Positions 1-9,906 of a stretch of 64,000 bases of DNA are shown piece by piece (the first letter of the stretch is position 1; each line of letters starts with the position of its first letter). The translations under genes and the position numbers were made by a program. The notes beneath the pieces are model-generated. The model made no database searches. It was not told where the DNA came from and was given only the letters and a program-made list of their open reading frames with translations. The DNA is from Pseudisothecium myosuroides. Taxonomy: Eukaryota > Streptophyta > Bryopsida > Hypnales > Lembophyllaceae. The stretch is from positions 17,980,224 through 18,044,223 of the forward strand of contig OX637287.1 of assembly GCA_951799445.1 (NCBI GenBank), written 5' to 3'.

Positions 1-623
1 AACACTTAATTAATACTTAGGACAAATCAGTGTATTGAGCAATCGTGCAAGGGAAGGATATCTGCAAGGAAGCTGTGACTCAAGTCTGTGGAGTTTGCAA
101 CTTGACCCATCTGTCGTCTTCGCGTGTTTTACAATTTTCAATTTGCGTTTGCAACACTAGAAATCAAATGCAGAAACCCGACGGATTCACAGCTTCATTT
201 TTTCGCCATGGTGGTGAAATTTCCAGAATTTCTGAGTTGTACAGCAATTCTTGAGTACTGGGCCGTCTTTCTTGCTGTCGGTGTAAGATGTGGATCCCTT
301 ACCAGCTTCTGAGAATTTTGCCATGAGTTCCATTTTTCCATTGCTTCGAAATTGGAATAGTTCTGTAGTGATGTGCAGATCCCGAATTGTGGTTTCCAAG
401 TGTCTCTCTGGCTATGGTCGACGCGTTTGCTTCGTTTTATTTGCGACTCTGTTAAATGCATTGCAATTCACGACTCGTATGTGCAGATTGGTACCAGGCA
501 CTGAAATGACGGTTGAAGTTGCAAGGAATTATCCTTAACTGATCTGGCCATTGGCATTGCGGATCGGATTTTTGAAGCTCGGGAGAATAGGAGTGTTGTC
601 GGAGTAAATTGTATGGAGTGACG
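1..623. other. Upstream region of the GH27 gene
   Basis: About 620 bases precede the proposed start codon of the glycosidase gene at 624. I see short open frames on both strands but none with recognisable protein content. The stretch probably holds the promoter and 5' leader of the downstream gene. No clear TATA box could be singled out. Confidence 0.4.
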
Positions 624-3600
624 ATGCCAGGAGTTATCGCAACCGCAGTATCCTGCATCGTTTGCTTCTTGATTCTCTGCAAGTAAGAATTTCTGACACA
701 ACGCCGACCGACTATGAGAGTGTGTGAGAATACTTAACCATGAGCTCGAGCTCGGAAATGGCTTGAAACCTGAATCGCTGTAAACCCTAGGTATCGTCGT
801 CCTGGTTCAAGACGAATTATGTTTTTCTATTAATTGTTGAATTTTTGGAATTTTGGAATTTTGATTTTTGGAATGACGAAAATCCAAATGTAGTGGAATA
901 TTTTGTGTGTCGACATGGAATCATTCAATCAGCATAATTTTTGGACGAATGTGACGGTATTCAGTAAACTTCAGCTAGTGTAGTGATTGATTTGAGATGT
1001 TTGCTCCGGCTTCAACAGGGCTGAGGGAGAAGTTCGTCCTACGAAGGGAAGGCGACAATTGGCACTAACCCCGCCGCGGGGTTGGAACTCGTACAACTCA
1101 TTTTCTTGGATCGTCTCAGAAGCAGAGTTTCTCGACAATGCCAAGTTTGTCTCCCAACATCTTCTCAAGTTCGGTTATGAGGTACGTTTTTGTCGTGTAA
1201 TATTGCTAGACTGTTGCCGTGTGTGAGAATCGTTCAAAGCAATCAATTCGTGGGGTAGATGTTCGATTGAAGTTTGTGGAAGTGATATTCATTTGCAGTA
1301 CGTGGTATTGGATTTCTTGTGGTACCGAAAACTTGCACCGGGCGCGTCCGTGGGGTCACCTGGGTACGACACAATTGATCAATGGGGTCGCCCGGTGCCT
1401 GATCCTGATCGATGGCCGTCATCTCAAGATGGAAGCGGCTTAGCTCGCGTTGCACAACAAGTGCATGACATGGGGTTGAAATTCGGGATCCATGTGATGC
1501 GAGGGATCAGCACTGCTGCTGTGCATGCCAACACTCCAATCTTAGGTGCTAAGGTGCATCTCACACCTAACATTCTGAAATTAGTTTCTTTTCTTCAATC
1601 TTTCATCATGTTTGATTGTAGACATTGATCTGCACTCACTTGAGGTACTGTGGGCAGGGTAGTCCGGATTCTGAAAGTGGAAGGCCATGGCTGGCTGCGG
1701 ACATTGCCGTCAAAGGAACCGAGTGTAAATGGATGAAGGCTTGCTTCATGGGCGTCAACTCAAGCTCCGAGGGTGGTCGTGCATTCGTGAAATCGCTCTA
1801 CGACCAATATGCATCCTGGGGTGTAGACTTCAGTAAGTTTACTGTTAACGTCTTAACTCCCAGTAGATATGGAAGTGACCGCTTTTGAAAATGTACCGAG
1901 GGGAGGAATAATCATACCCTAAATTTTGAATGATGGAAGTATGTTTCGAAAGTTACTATAATTGACTGTTAGCTTCCAAAGTGAACTTTCTTCTTTTAGA
2001 TGGTGCACGTAGGGGATAAAGTAAGAAGATCCTGAGAAAAGCTAATGATTTCACAATCAGGTGGTGACTGAATTACGCATGTGATTTGCAGTCAAGCACG
2101 ACTGTATTTTTGGTGCACCGGACTTACGCATCAGTGAGATAGAGCTTGTTTCAAAGGTGCCATCTCTTTTACACATCGTCCTGGATAGCTCTGCTGTAGT
2201 ATGTGCATTTTAGAGTCACACACTCTGCAAAGTTTTACATGCATTTGGTGAATGAGAGATGAATATGTCCCCTCTCTTGTGCAAGTTCAAGATACTGAGC
2301 ACTGTATGCACCGGATTATTGTAACAGAGCATTGCGGAGACCGCGAGGCATATGGTGTACTCTCTATCTCCTGGTGTTCGAGCAACCCCAGATATGGGCA
2401 CAATGGTATCAAGCATGGCCAACATGTATCGTGTGACTGGAGATGACTGGGATACATGGTCGGACTTGGAAACACATTTTAATGTTGCTAGGTGCGTATT
2501 CTCAATGATACGAGCTGTAAACCTGCCTCTTGTTGGTTTTGATAGTTTGAATTTAGAGTAATCGTGGGTCTGTCTGGGCAACAGAGACTTTGCGGCAGCT
2601 GGTCTGATAGGAGCCCCGAATGAAGGAGGTTGTTCTTGGCCAGATCTGGATATGTTGCCGCTGGGGTGGCTCACTGACCCTGGTAAAAATTTGGAAGTTT
2701 CGATAGCGTTTTTTTTTTGCTATTTGGAGTTCTTCTATTTTATATACATCTGCTTGAGTAGGCTTTAGTGGACTTCTGCAGGTGCTCCAGTTGGTCCTCA
2801 TCGCTGGTGTACATTAACTCCTGCTGAACAACGCACCCAGGTGAGTCTTGCTTGCTCTAGCTACCCCTCCATACCTTTGATATTGCGACCCATTGTTTCT
2901 TCAAGTAGTGAGTGTTTTCCACAAATTAACAGAGCACGCCTATGACTGTAGTGCACATTCAAAGGTGACAATCATTTGTTTATCGTCAATATATGACGCA
3001 TTCTCTCATCGAATTTGAGTGGAGTTCAAATTCATTTCTTCTCAACCGTCGCCAGACTTACGGTGCTCTATTGTTTCTCTTTAGGTGTCTCTTTGGGCGA
3101 TGGCGAAGAGCCCGTTGATGTTTGGGGGTGACTTGCGGGCAATGGAGAATGCGACGCTCTCTCTTATCACGAACCCTCGGATTCTGTTCATCAATGCTCA
3201 CAGTGTCGATAATCATGAGGTAATCTTGAACCGCTTAGTGCGGTGGTGGATTCAAGACTTCGTTGCAGGATTTTTGGGTTCGCCAATCTCAAGCTCGACA
3301 CGTTCAAAACATTTAGTTTAAGAGTCGAGCGTTTTATTTTGCAGCTGATGAGTACGTCTCATTCCAACTCAAACTCAGCGTCCACGAGGTTTGAATTAAG
3401 TGATTGCAAGGAGAAAGTTCGGCGACGATGGTCTCTGAGGCCTGGACGCCATCCTCAGGATGCAGATCAAGTCTGCTGGATTGATACAGCGTCGAGTCGA
3501 AACATATGGCGCAAGGACGGGGTATTGCCTCTTAAATGCCTGCACTGGACTTCGTTTGCATCTGGGTCACAGACCTTTGGCTTCATTGCATCACCACGCG

Positions 3601-4808
3601 AGCATGGATGCCTAGCTCCAGACCTTTACACTGATGTGCAGCAAGCGAAAATGCAGAATGCCGAATGCAATCTCGAAGAACCCAATCAGGTATCGTCTTC
3701 ATTCACGACATCATGGTCTACAGTCGCGTGCCATAGGGTCTTTGTACTCTTACAAGTGTTTGGAAAAAAAAAAAACTTTATAAACCAGAAGCTCATTTTC
3801 GGTGTTGGTATATTATGTTCTTATTATCATGATACTATCTTGAAAATTGGGGATTCATACTTATTTAAAATCTAATATCAGCCTTGCAAATATTCATTCG
3901 AATATGCAGATTTTACCTAGTACGTCAAATCATTTTATCAAGCGTGTTTAGAATTGACATCTAAAAGATTTTATATCATTTTAGTATCTCAGCTCAATGG
4001 TAGAAATTGTTGGTCCTCTTAGGTCATTAATGTATCAAGTATTTCACCAGCTTAAACCACCCCTAATTGATACACTAGTACTAATTTTCTCACAAAGTTT
4101 GAATACTTTCATATCCAATTCACTTTGCTGCATAAATTGTTTGCTTAAATTGTTCCATAAGAAGATTTCCTAACTTTCCCAAAGGGTAAGAAGGTTTATG
4201 GCAGGCGATGTGCATGTTGGCGATGCTTTTCGTCAAAAAAAATTTATTGACGTGTATGAATGCTTGGAATCAGCTGTGGCGATTGACAGCAGAGGGTAGA
4301 CTTCGAAATGAGCACACAGGTTTGTGTGCATCTGTCGTCGAAGCTGCTGGAGAACGCATCTGGGTGGCAAGGCATCCTTCAGGTTTGAACCTGCACTTGT
4401 AACCTGAGAACCCTCGCTACCACTTATCAATTCCGAGATGGATGTAGATATTTTCCACGTAGCAGCATGCTGATCTTACGGTTTGTGCCATCCACAGAGA
4501 ACGAATATTATGTGGCCTTCTTCAACCTGGGTTCCAACGAGATCCACATATCCATCGGCATTGACACAGTGATTCGTAGACTTATACCCTCTACCAAGAC
4601 CGAAGAAGTGTTGCATTGGATGACTTCAGATGCTTCTACTTCTCTTCACAAGAGGCGTGAAATGCTAGCAGATAACACAGACTTGATCTGCAAGGCCTTC
4701 GATGTGTGGAATAGGCGTGATCTCGGTGTAGTTGACAAGCGCCTCGGTGCTCTAGTGGAAGGCCATGGTACCGTTGTATTTGCTGTCACCTGCACAGGAT
4801 TTCTATAA
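624..4808 (+). CDS. GH27 alpha-galactosidase / beta-L-arabinopyranosidase-like secreted glycosidase, 12 exons
   Basis: Twelve exons join in frame to 645 codons: 624-682, 1019-1181, 1299-1553, 1658-1832, 2092-2156, 2328-2491, 2585-2682, 2782-2840, 3085-3219, 3345-3689, 4274-4382 and 4498-4808. Every junction is GT-AG and phase-consistent. The length matches Arabidopsis At3g26380 (APSE, ~647 aa), a glycosidase removing alpha-galactose and beta-L-arabinopyranose from wall polysaccharides and arabinogalactan proteins. Exon 1 encodes a hydrophobic secretion signal (MPGVIATAVSCIVCFLILC). Family blocks follow in order: PPRGWNSY (~38-45), YVVLDFLWYR (~75), DFIKHDC with the expected nucleophile Asp at ~221, YRVTGDDWDTW with the acid/base Asp at ~278, WPDLDMLPLGWL and AKSPLMFGGDLR. 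A ricin-like or beta-rich C-terminal region ends the protein. Exon 1 is the least certain part: it is chosen because it gives a signal peptide and the right splice phase. Apoplastic action is inferred from the signal peptide and the family. Confidence 0.9.
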
Positions 4809-4889
4809 AAGGTATGTTCACAAGAGTTGCGATTTCTGAGTAATGTGCAAAATAGTGTTAAAGGGCAGTGATTTCCCTCTGGTGAGAGA

Positions 4890-4937
4890 TGTCCCATAGC
4901 TTTAGGAGTCTCACAGGATGACCCAACCCTTTAAGTA
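4890..4937 (+). promoter_or_regulatory. snRNA promoter (USE-like element and TATA-like box) for U1 copy A
   Basis: GTCCCATAGCT at 4891-4901 resembles the plant snRNA upstream sequence element (RTCCCACATCG). A TATA-like TTTAAGTA follows at 4930-4937, about 25 bases before the RNA start. The same block is repeated in front of U1 copy B. Spacing fits the wide USE-TATA distance of plant Pol II snRNA genes. Confidence 0.6.
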
Positions 4938-4957
4938 CTCCAGTGTGCGACGCTCTT

Positions 4958-5117
4958 ATCACTTACCTGGGCGGGGTCAATCCATGATCCTGAAGGCGGA
5001 TGGCCAAGAGGAGCCTGCCCCATTGCACCAAGGGCCGGGTGACTGTAGTATCTTCCCACGGGAGGCATACACGTCATAATTTGTGGCAGCGGGGGCTCGC
5101 GTTCGCGCGGCCCCCAT
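4958..5117 (+). ncRNA. U1 snRNA, copy A
   Basis: U1 snRNA is the spliceosomal RNA that pairs with 5' splice sites. The 5' end carries ACTTACCTG at 4961-4969. This is followed by the conserved GCGGGGTCAA, a loop I segment ATCCTGAAGG (the U1-70K binding loop, one or two changes from the plant consensus) and a loop II segment ATTGCAC (the U1A site). The Sm site is ATAATTTGTGG, and the 3' hairpin is a GGGGGC stem closing on a CGCGTTCGCGCG loop region. Length is about 160 nt, as expected. The bases before ACTTACCTG read ATC rather than the usual AT, so the exact first nucleotide is uncertain. A snRNA-type promoter precedes it. Confidence 0.9.
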
Positions 5118-5313
5118 CCAATTTGAAACCGTAAAATGGAACTGATTACCATAGTGATCTCTATAGTCTCGAAATTCGGAAATATACTATTCCTGTGCTT
5201 GAATCCTTTCCGCACGGAACAGCAGATCATAATGGGTTCACTTTGATCGCAGAGGTCTCTGCACCCCTTACAAAATCACACTGGTAGTAATGTAGCAGGA
5301 TGTGAAGCTAGCA

Positions 5314-5416
5314 CAGACGGGTGCTCAGCACAGAGCGAACTACCTTTTACTGAAGAATACCGTGTGCTGGTACATCCACCGGCATACCCCGTTTTTTGGA
5401 CTGCCCCTCGGAGGGG
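5314..5416 (+). pseudogene. U5 snRNA copy A, loop I damaged (likely pseudogene)
   Basis: The sequence is closely related to the intact U5 at 6787-6902. It shares the GGGTGCTCAGCACA lower stem, the ACCGGCATACCCC segment, the Sm-like GTTTTTTGG and the terminal hairpin GCCCC-TCGGA-GGGGC. Eight bases (TTCTTTCG) present in the other copy are missing between 5348 and 5349. This removes the 5' strand of the loop I stem and part of the invariant loop CGCCUUUUACU. The exon-binding loop therefore cannot form. No TATA box is seen at the expected place upstream. The 3' hairpin keeps pairing despite base changes, so the loss of loop I may be more recent. Confidence 0.8.
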
Positions 5417-6015
5417 CCATCAATTTAAATAGCGAAACTGGTTGGTTGTAGAGTTATTAGTTTGTATTGTCTGAAAAGTCTCCGAAGGAGTTGATCATGT
5501 GATTGAATGCTATTCTCTTGTTTTTTAGGTCAGTAGCATGACTAGTTGGGCAACAGTTATATGTCAAATTGCTACAGACCGCTTAACATGGTGATGTACT
5601 GGTGGCATGAATCTGTAGCGTCTGCATTGAAATCAATGGCACTTGTTCGATTCAATCAGAGAGACGCTGCCTTTTGATGTTTCTTGGATGTTATTAGAAA
5701 CCAGTCTCAATGTACGTAACAATCATCGTCCCACTTGCATCAGCGCTTTCCGACATCTTGTAACAGATCGGTAGAATCACCAGGAAAAACGAAAGTGAGA
5801 GCTCGTTGCAGAGGAGTTTCATTTACTGCACCTTGCGAAGTCCCAAACGAAGACTTGGACTTTTGCACATCTGCACAAGAGACCAGCTATTCAAATGCTA
5901 GAAATGTATGTTCAAAAGAAATGCGGTTCCTGTGCAATATTCCAAGCAGAGGGCTATTGATTGAGATCCCAGGGAATATTTTCAATCACAGTGATGTTAA
6001 AATCGTTACAGATCG
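5417..6015. other. Spacer between the two U1-U5 cassettes
   Basis: About 600 bases separate the U5 relic from the second U1 promoter. An open frame from 5735 runs on into the U1 copy, but its composition is not protein-like. I see no supported gene here. Confidence 0.4.
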
Positions 6016-6064
6016 ATGTCCCATAGCTTTGGGAGTCTCAAAGGATGACCCAACCCTTCAAGTA
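6016..6064 (+). promoter_or_regulatory. snRNA promoter (USE-like element and degenerate TATA) for U1 copy B
   Basis: GATGTCCCATAGCT at 6015-6028 repeats the USE-like block of copy A. The TATA position reads TTCAAGTA (6057-6064), a weaker match than in copy A. The block from the USE to the RNA start is nearly identical in the two copies, so promoter and RNA were duplicated together. Confidence 0.55.
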
Positions 6065-6085
6065 CTCCAGTGCGCGCAGCTCTCC

Positions 6086-6245
6086 TCACTTACCTGGGCG
6101 GGGTCGATCCGTAATCCTGAAGGTGGATGGCTTGGAGGAACCTGCCCCATTGCACCAAGGGCCGGGTGACTGTAGTATCTTCCCACGGGAGGCATACACG
6201 TCATAATTTGTGGCAGCGGGGGCTCGCGTTCGCGCGGCCCCCTTC
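6086..6245 (+). ncRNA. U1 snRNA, copy B
   Basis: This second U1 gene lies 1.1 kb downstream of copy A and is almost the same sequence. It has CACTTACCTG for 5' splice-site pairing, loop I ATCCTGAAGG, loop II CATTGCACC, Sm site ATAATTTGTGG and the same GGGGGC...GCCCCC 3' hairpin. Differences from copy A cluster in the stems: GGCGGATGGCC becomes GGTGGATGGCT, and GAGGAGCC becomes GAGGAACC. The 5' flank reads CTC before ACTTACC instead of ATC, so copy A may be the better transcribed one. Both could be functional. Confidence 0.88.
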
Positions 6246-6754
6246 CAATCAAACATGTAAACCGATCTATTCGAATTGTGTGCACTACTGAAATGAAATA
6301 CTTTCCGTTCTTGGTTGTCAATTTGACACCCAGATAGTGCGCTCTGATGGAATAAGTGCTTGGGCAGCTGAAAGAGCAGATTACTTTATTAGCGCACTGA
6401 TCTTAGAAGCTCCCGAATAAGATCATGTCGCGGCCTCGAAAATGTGGTTACTGGACGGTATTTTGCGAAGTTGGAGCTGCTGATACTGAAATGGTTTGCA
6501 ATTGAACAGTGAAATGGCCTGAAAGTGATGAAAGCCATTCCAGTGCACTCAATCTTCTCATGGGGATGCCCGTAGTAAGATGTGAGGGATAGAGATACGC
6601 CACGGAGGGAAACAGATGACTTAGAAGTCAGGGACATCAGCCAGAGAACTTGGGGTCACGCTCATTATCGGTGAGATAGGTGCAGGCCAAATGAGGATGA
6701 GAGAGGTCTTCATTTACCTCATACGCGTTGCTTGTCTCATTTACATTCTTCCTG

Positions 6755-6760
6755 TATAAA
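6755..6760 (+). promoter_or_regulatory. TATA box of U5 copy B
   Basis: TATAAA lies about 30 bases before the proposed U5 start at ~6787, the usual distance in plant snRNA genes. I could not find a convincing USE at the expected place further upstream. Confidence 0.55.
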
Positions 6761-6786
6761 GTCCAGCTCATTCACCTTACCCAGCT

Positions 6787-6902
6787 ACAAGTCGGGTGCT
6801 CAGCACAAAGCGAACTATTCTTTCGCCTTTTACTAAAGAATACCGTGCGCTGGGTACACTCACCGGCATACCCCATTTTTTGGACTGCCCCTCACGGGGC
6901 CC
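6787..6902 (+). ncRNA. U5 snRNA, copy B (intact)
   Basis: U5 holds the two exons in line during splicing. The invariant loop CGCCTTTTACT (6823-6833) is closed by a perfect 7-bp stem, ATTCTTT with AAAGAAT. Below it the lower stem is formed by CTCAGC pairing with GCTGGG. Downstream are the Sm site (ATTTTTTGG) and a GCCCC-TCAC-GGGGC terminal hairpin. About 116 nt fits U5. A TATA box sits ~30 bases upstream. It completes the second U1-U5 cassette, so this cluster has two U1 genes but only one intact U5. Confidence 0.9.
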
Positions 6903-7044
6903 ATCAGTGTTAATATCTAAGCTGCACGAATTCGAAATATACTTGGTTAGAATGTGTTCTTATGGGTTTGGCGTTATGATTTGAGTGCTAGTACACCCTC
7001 GTCTCCAGTCGGAACTAAGGGACAGATTTTGGACTCTACAAGTA

Positions 7045-7291
7045 CAGTAGAACCTGTCTTAGTGCATAGAGTTGGGACTATGCACTAAGAGAGGTTTATG
7101 CAGTAAGAGAGGTTTATGCAGTAAGAGAGGTTTATGCACTAAGAGAGGTTTATGCAGTAAGAGAGGTTCTGTCAGAACTTTGGCTAACGTGGCCACTCAC
7201 TATGGGGCCTCCAACCACTGTTCACAAATATCATGACCTCTCTTAATGCATATATGCACTAAGACAGTATGCACTAAGAGAGGTTCTACTG
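7045..7291. mobile_element. pogo-like MITE (Tc1/mariner group) with TA target duplication
   Basis: The ends are CAGTAGAACCTGTCTTAGTG and its near-exact inverse at 7267-7291, flanked on both sides by TA (7043-7044 and 7292-7293). The terminal CAGTAGAACCT is the type found on pogo/Emigrant-like elements of plants and fungi, which insert at TA. It is 247 bp with no coding capacity. The terminal-repeat sequence has been amplified inside the element (see 7079-7168). Confidence 0.85.
7079..7168. repeat. Five tandem 18-bp units inside the pogo-like MITE
   Basis: Five perfect-length units read TATGCASTAAGAGAGGTT in direct succession. The unit is the same sequence as the inner part of the element's right terminal repeat, so it looks like internal amplification of the terminal repeat. 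Confidence 0.9.
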
Positions 7292-7293
7292 TA

Positions 7294-8185
7294 ACATGAA
7301 TAGTAGTTAGGGCTCGAAATATTTGAAATTGCTTTAGTCCGGTTGGCATGGTACGGGATTCGCAGCTTTTTTACATTGGAATTACAATGTCAGGGCTCTT
7401 TCATTTTGTTATCGAGTATGCGTCGTGACAATTTCATTCATCTTGTTGCCTTCCTGGACGTTTTCGCAATTTTTGCAAGGTAGATATGTTTCCAGAGGTG
7501 CATTTGTCTGATTCATTTGCGCGTCCATGTAGTTTTCGTGGTGTACTTTGAGGTCTTAAGAATGTTTTGGAAAGTGTGAGTTTAGGGTTCGAACGGACAG
7601 AAAGATGAGGATGCTGAAGTAGATTCTGAGAAATTCTCGATGCTCAGCTCACTGAGCTGTTGCAATTGAAATTGCTCAGGATTGTCAAGCAGGACAATCG
7701 TCATTACAAGTTTATTTATAGGACTTGTTCCAATTGCTGGACGTATCTGGGCCTTGCGCGCATTTGGAAAGGAGATTTGCCTTTGCCTGCTTGAAGACTA
7801 TGAGTTCGGTCTAATTTATTTCCCTTTGAAATTTGAGTTGAACTCCTCTTATTTTTTGATGAGTCATATGAATACTCTGAAGCCGCCACAAATAGGGTAA
7901 GCACCATTTGTCCATTTGATCGTCTTGTAGTTTACAAGGCACATACGATGGTTATGATGTGTGCAGATCCAAAAACTGAACATAAGGAAAGCTTTTATTA
8001 CCTTTATGAGTAGCCACTACTTCAAGCTCAATTTTTTCTTACGATACTTGTCGTAAGAAAACTTATGTCAGATGGTTCGGGAGACCTAGTACCTTTAGTC
8101 TCTCTCTCAAAATGGAAACAATGGCGCTGACATGATACTTGCGGATATCCTGCAGCTGTGACGATGAAGTCCGACATTCAAAGAC
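7294..8185. other. Intergenic region between the MITE and the quinone reductase gene
   Basis: No gene is supported. Just beyond the stop codon of the minus-strand gene there is a perfect 11-bp inverted repeat with a 6-base loop (8034-8061, TTTTCTTACGA and its inverse). It would lie in that gene's 3' UTR or flank and may aid 3' end formation. Confidence 0.4.
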
Positions 8186-9459
8186 CTAGCCAAGCTTGAG
8201 CTTCTTCGCAACGCTGGCGATGTACTTGCCCTGGTGAAAAGCTTGCTCCAGCTCCAGCTTCGATGGCTGACGGCTACCATCACCAGCAAAGGTGCCCGAC
8301 CCATATGGAGACCCGCCCTTGGGCTCTGCCAGGTTGAACATCCCCGGCCCTGCCGTATAGCCAGTCGGAACGAAGATCATTCCATGGTGTGCCAATTGTG
8401 TTATTGCTGTCAACCTGCCCCACAGATTTTTAGGTAATATTAGCATCCATTTTACATCTGCTGTTATGAAAGCATTTGGCACACTTTGTTTTGACAGCTT
8501 CATGCAGGTCATTGTATTCAGGTCCTATAAGGTCAACAACGATGGTCATCGTTTGGAGAAGGTAAAAGCAAATGCAAATGAAGAACTGGTGAGTGTACGC
8601 TGTGGTTTCTTGGCCGCCTCCTTGAGTGCCCGTGGAGACAAAGATTCCAGCTGGCTTTCCTGCCAAAGCTTGAGTCCGCCACAACCCGCCAGTTGAATCA
8701 AAGAAAGCCTTAAACTGGGCGCACATCATGCCATAGCGAGTGGGAAATCCGAAAATAAATCCATCAGCTTCTGGCAGTTGTGCAATTTGTATTACAGGGT
8801 TGGTTGCGCTCTTGGGAGGGGCTCCCATCTTGTGCAGAATCTCCTGTGGTAACGTCTCCGGCACCTTCACATATTGTGACACCCCACCGATCAATAGGTA
8901 AGCATTACTGCTGTGAAGAATAGGTTTAAATTGATGATTCAATTCAGCTCATGTCTCACGCACTTTGCTAAATTTCGAAGCATCATGAGGTAGGGTTCAA
9001 GGATGTACAGTACATTTTGCTTGGCTTTGCCTTATCCAAAATTTGCAGTACAGTGTTATTTGAAGGTACCTGAAATGCAATGGCTTCGACACCCTCGATT
9101 GAAGCGGCTCCCTTCTTTATTTCCTCGGCCATCTTCTCGATGTGACCATACATCGAGTAGTATCTGAAATCTCAACCGATTTTGTCATTGTCAGGGTCAA
9201 GATTCAAATTCCTGGAAACGAAAGCCGTGAGGACTGTCACCAATTTTTCCTATCCTTGCTGATCCTACTGGCATGCTGAAAATGCCTGTGACAGAAACGC
9301 ACAGCATGCTTGCAACTGGAAAGTAGACCGAGCAAGCTTGGTCTTCTGATTCTGTTCTACTTGGATCAGGCACCTCTAAACAACGCTGACATGCACACCA
9401 GGAAAAACAGAAATATGGAGTACAATTGCTTACACTATGAAGACCTTGGTGGTTGCCAT
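8186..9459 (-). CDS. FQR1: NAD(P)H:quinone oxidoreductase, WrbA/FQR1 family, 4 exons
   Basis: Four exons on the minus strand (9434-9459, 9070-9163, 8599-8864, 8186-8414) give exactly 204 residues, the same length as Arabidopsis FQR1. All junctions are GT-AG and in phase. The protein is a flavodoxin-fold FMN enzyme that reduces quinones by two electrons using NAD(P)H, and it acts in the cytosol or at the plasma membrane in the known family. Visible signatures are [20 protein letters not shown] (FMN phosphate-binding loop, ~5-24), [51 protein letters not shown] (isoalloxazine loop), [19 protein letters not shown] and a C-terminal HQGKYIA helix. The first exon is only 26 coding bases. It was identified by matching MATTKVFIV and a GTAAGC donor. 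No defects are seen. FQR1 is auxin-induced in Arabidopsis; no such element was recognised here. Confidence 0.93.
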
Positions 9460-9833
9460 GCCTTCTTGAGCAGGTTTGCCAATCAATTCCTCTTTGGGAG
9501 GTAACTAGGACCTGATTATACTTTCATTTTTTGTGGATTTTTTATGTGGACTAATTGCAAAGATACTTTTGCGTTTTAGGAGGTGATGTTAAGGAATAAT
9601 ACTGTCCGACTGTGATGCTGAACAATTGCGAAGAAGCGTGAAGCAAGTTGTTTCCTTTGCTCGAAAAGAGTTCGTCACTAACCCTGGTAATGCTTAACGG
9701 CCACTGCTTACCGCAATAACAGTTAAGCTCAAGACCCCATAACTAACCGTTGAGTCATGCCATCCTATGAGGTGACGACAGAACAACATACTCAGTAAAG
9801 TCAAAATCAGGAATTGTTTATGACACAAGCAGT
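9460..9833. other. Promoter/5' flank of the FQR1-like gene and tRNA upstream region
   Basis: The 5' leader of the minus-strand quinone reductase lies immediately to the right of 9459. No gene is supported in the rest. CAA trinucleotides just before the tRNA (ACACAAGC at 9823-9830) fit the usual plant tRNA start context. Confidence 0.4.
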
Positions 9834-9906
9834 GGTCGCGTGGCCTAATGGATAAGGCGCTCGCCTCCGGAGCGGGAGATTGTGGGTTCGAGTCCCACCG
9901 TGATCG
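9834..9906 (+). tRNA. tRNA-Arg (anticodon CCG)
   Basis: A full cloverleaf is visible. The acceptor stem is GGTCGCG with CGTGATC (two G-U pairs). The D arm carries the A box TGGCCTAATGG. The anticodon stem is CTCGC/GCGGG with loop CTCCGGA, anticodon CCG at 9867-9869. The B box is GGTTCGAGTCC at 9885-9895, and the discriminator is G. It reads the Arg codon CGG. There is no intron and no encoded CCA, as expected for a nuclear gene. A clear T-run terminator is not obvious directly downstream. Confidence 0.95.

Noticed and set aside
4931..5230. Two similar minus-strand frames, here and at 6058-6321, that look like a small protein family
   Set aside because: The similarity comes from the two U1 snRNA copies read on the wrong strand.
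5735..6169. A 144-codon open frame on the plus strand
   Set aside because: It runs across the U1 copy B promoter and RNA and has no protein-like features.
6520..6640. A box C-like GTGATGA suggesting a C/D snoRNA in the snRNA cluster
   Set aside because: No paired D box with flanking terminal stem at a suitable distance.
7079..7168. Five regular 18-bp repeats that could look like a repeat-spacer array
   Set aside because: The units are contiguous with no spacers and derive from the terminal repeat of the surrounding pogo-like MITE.
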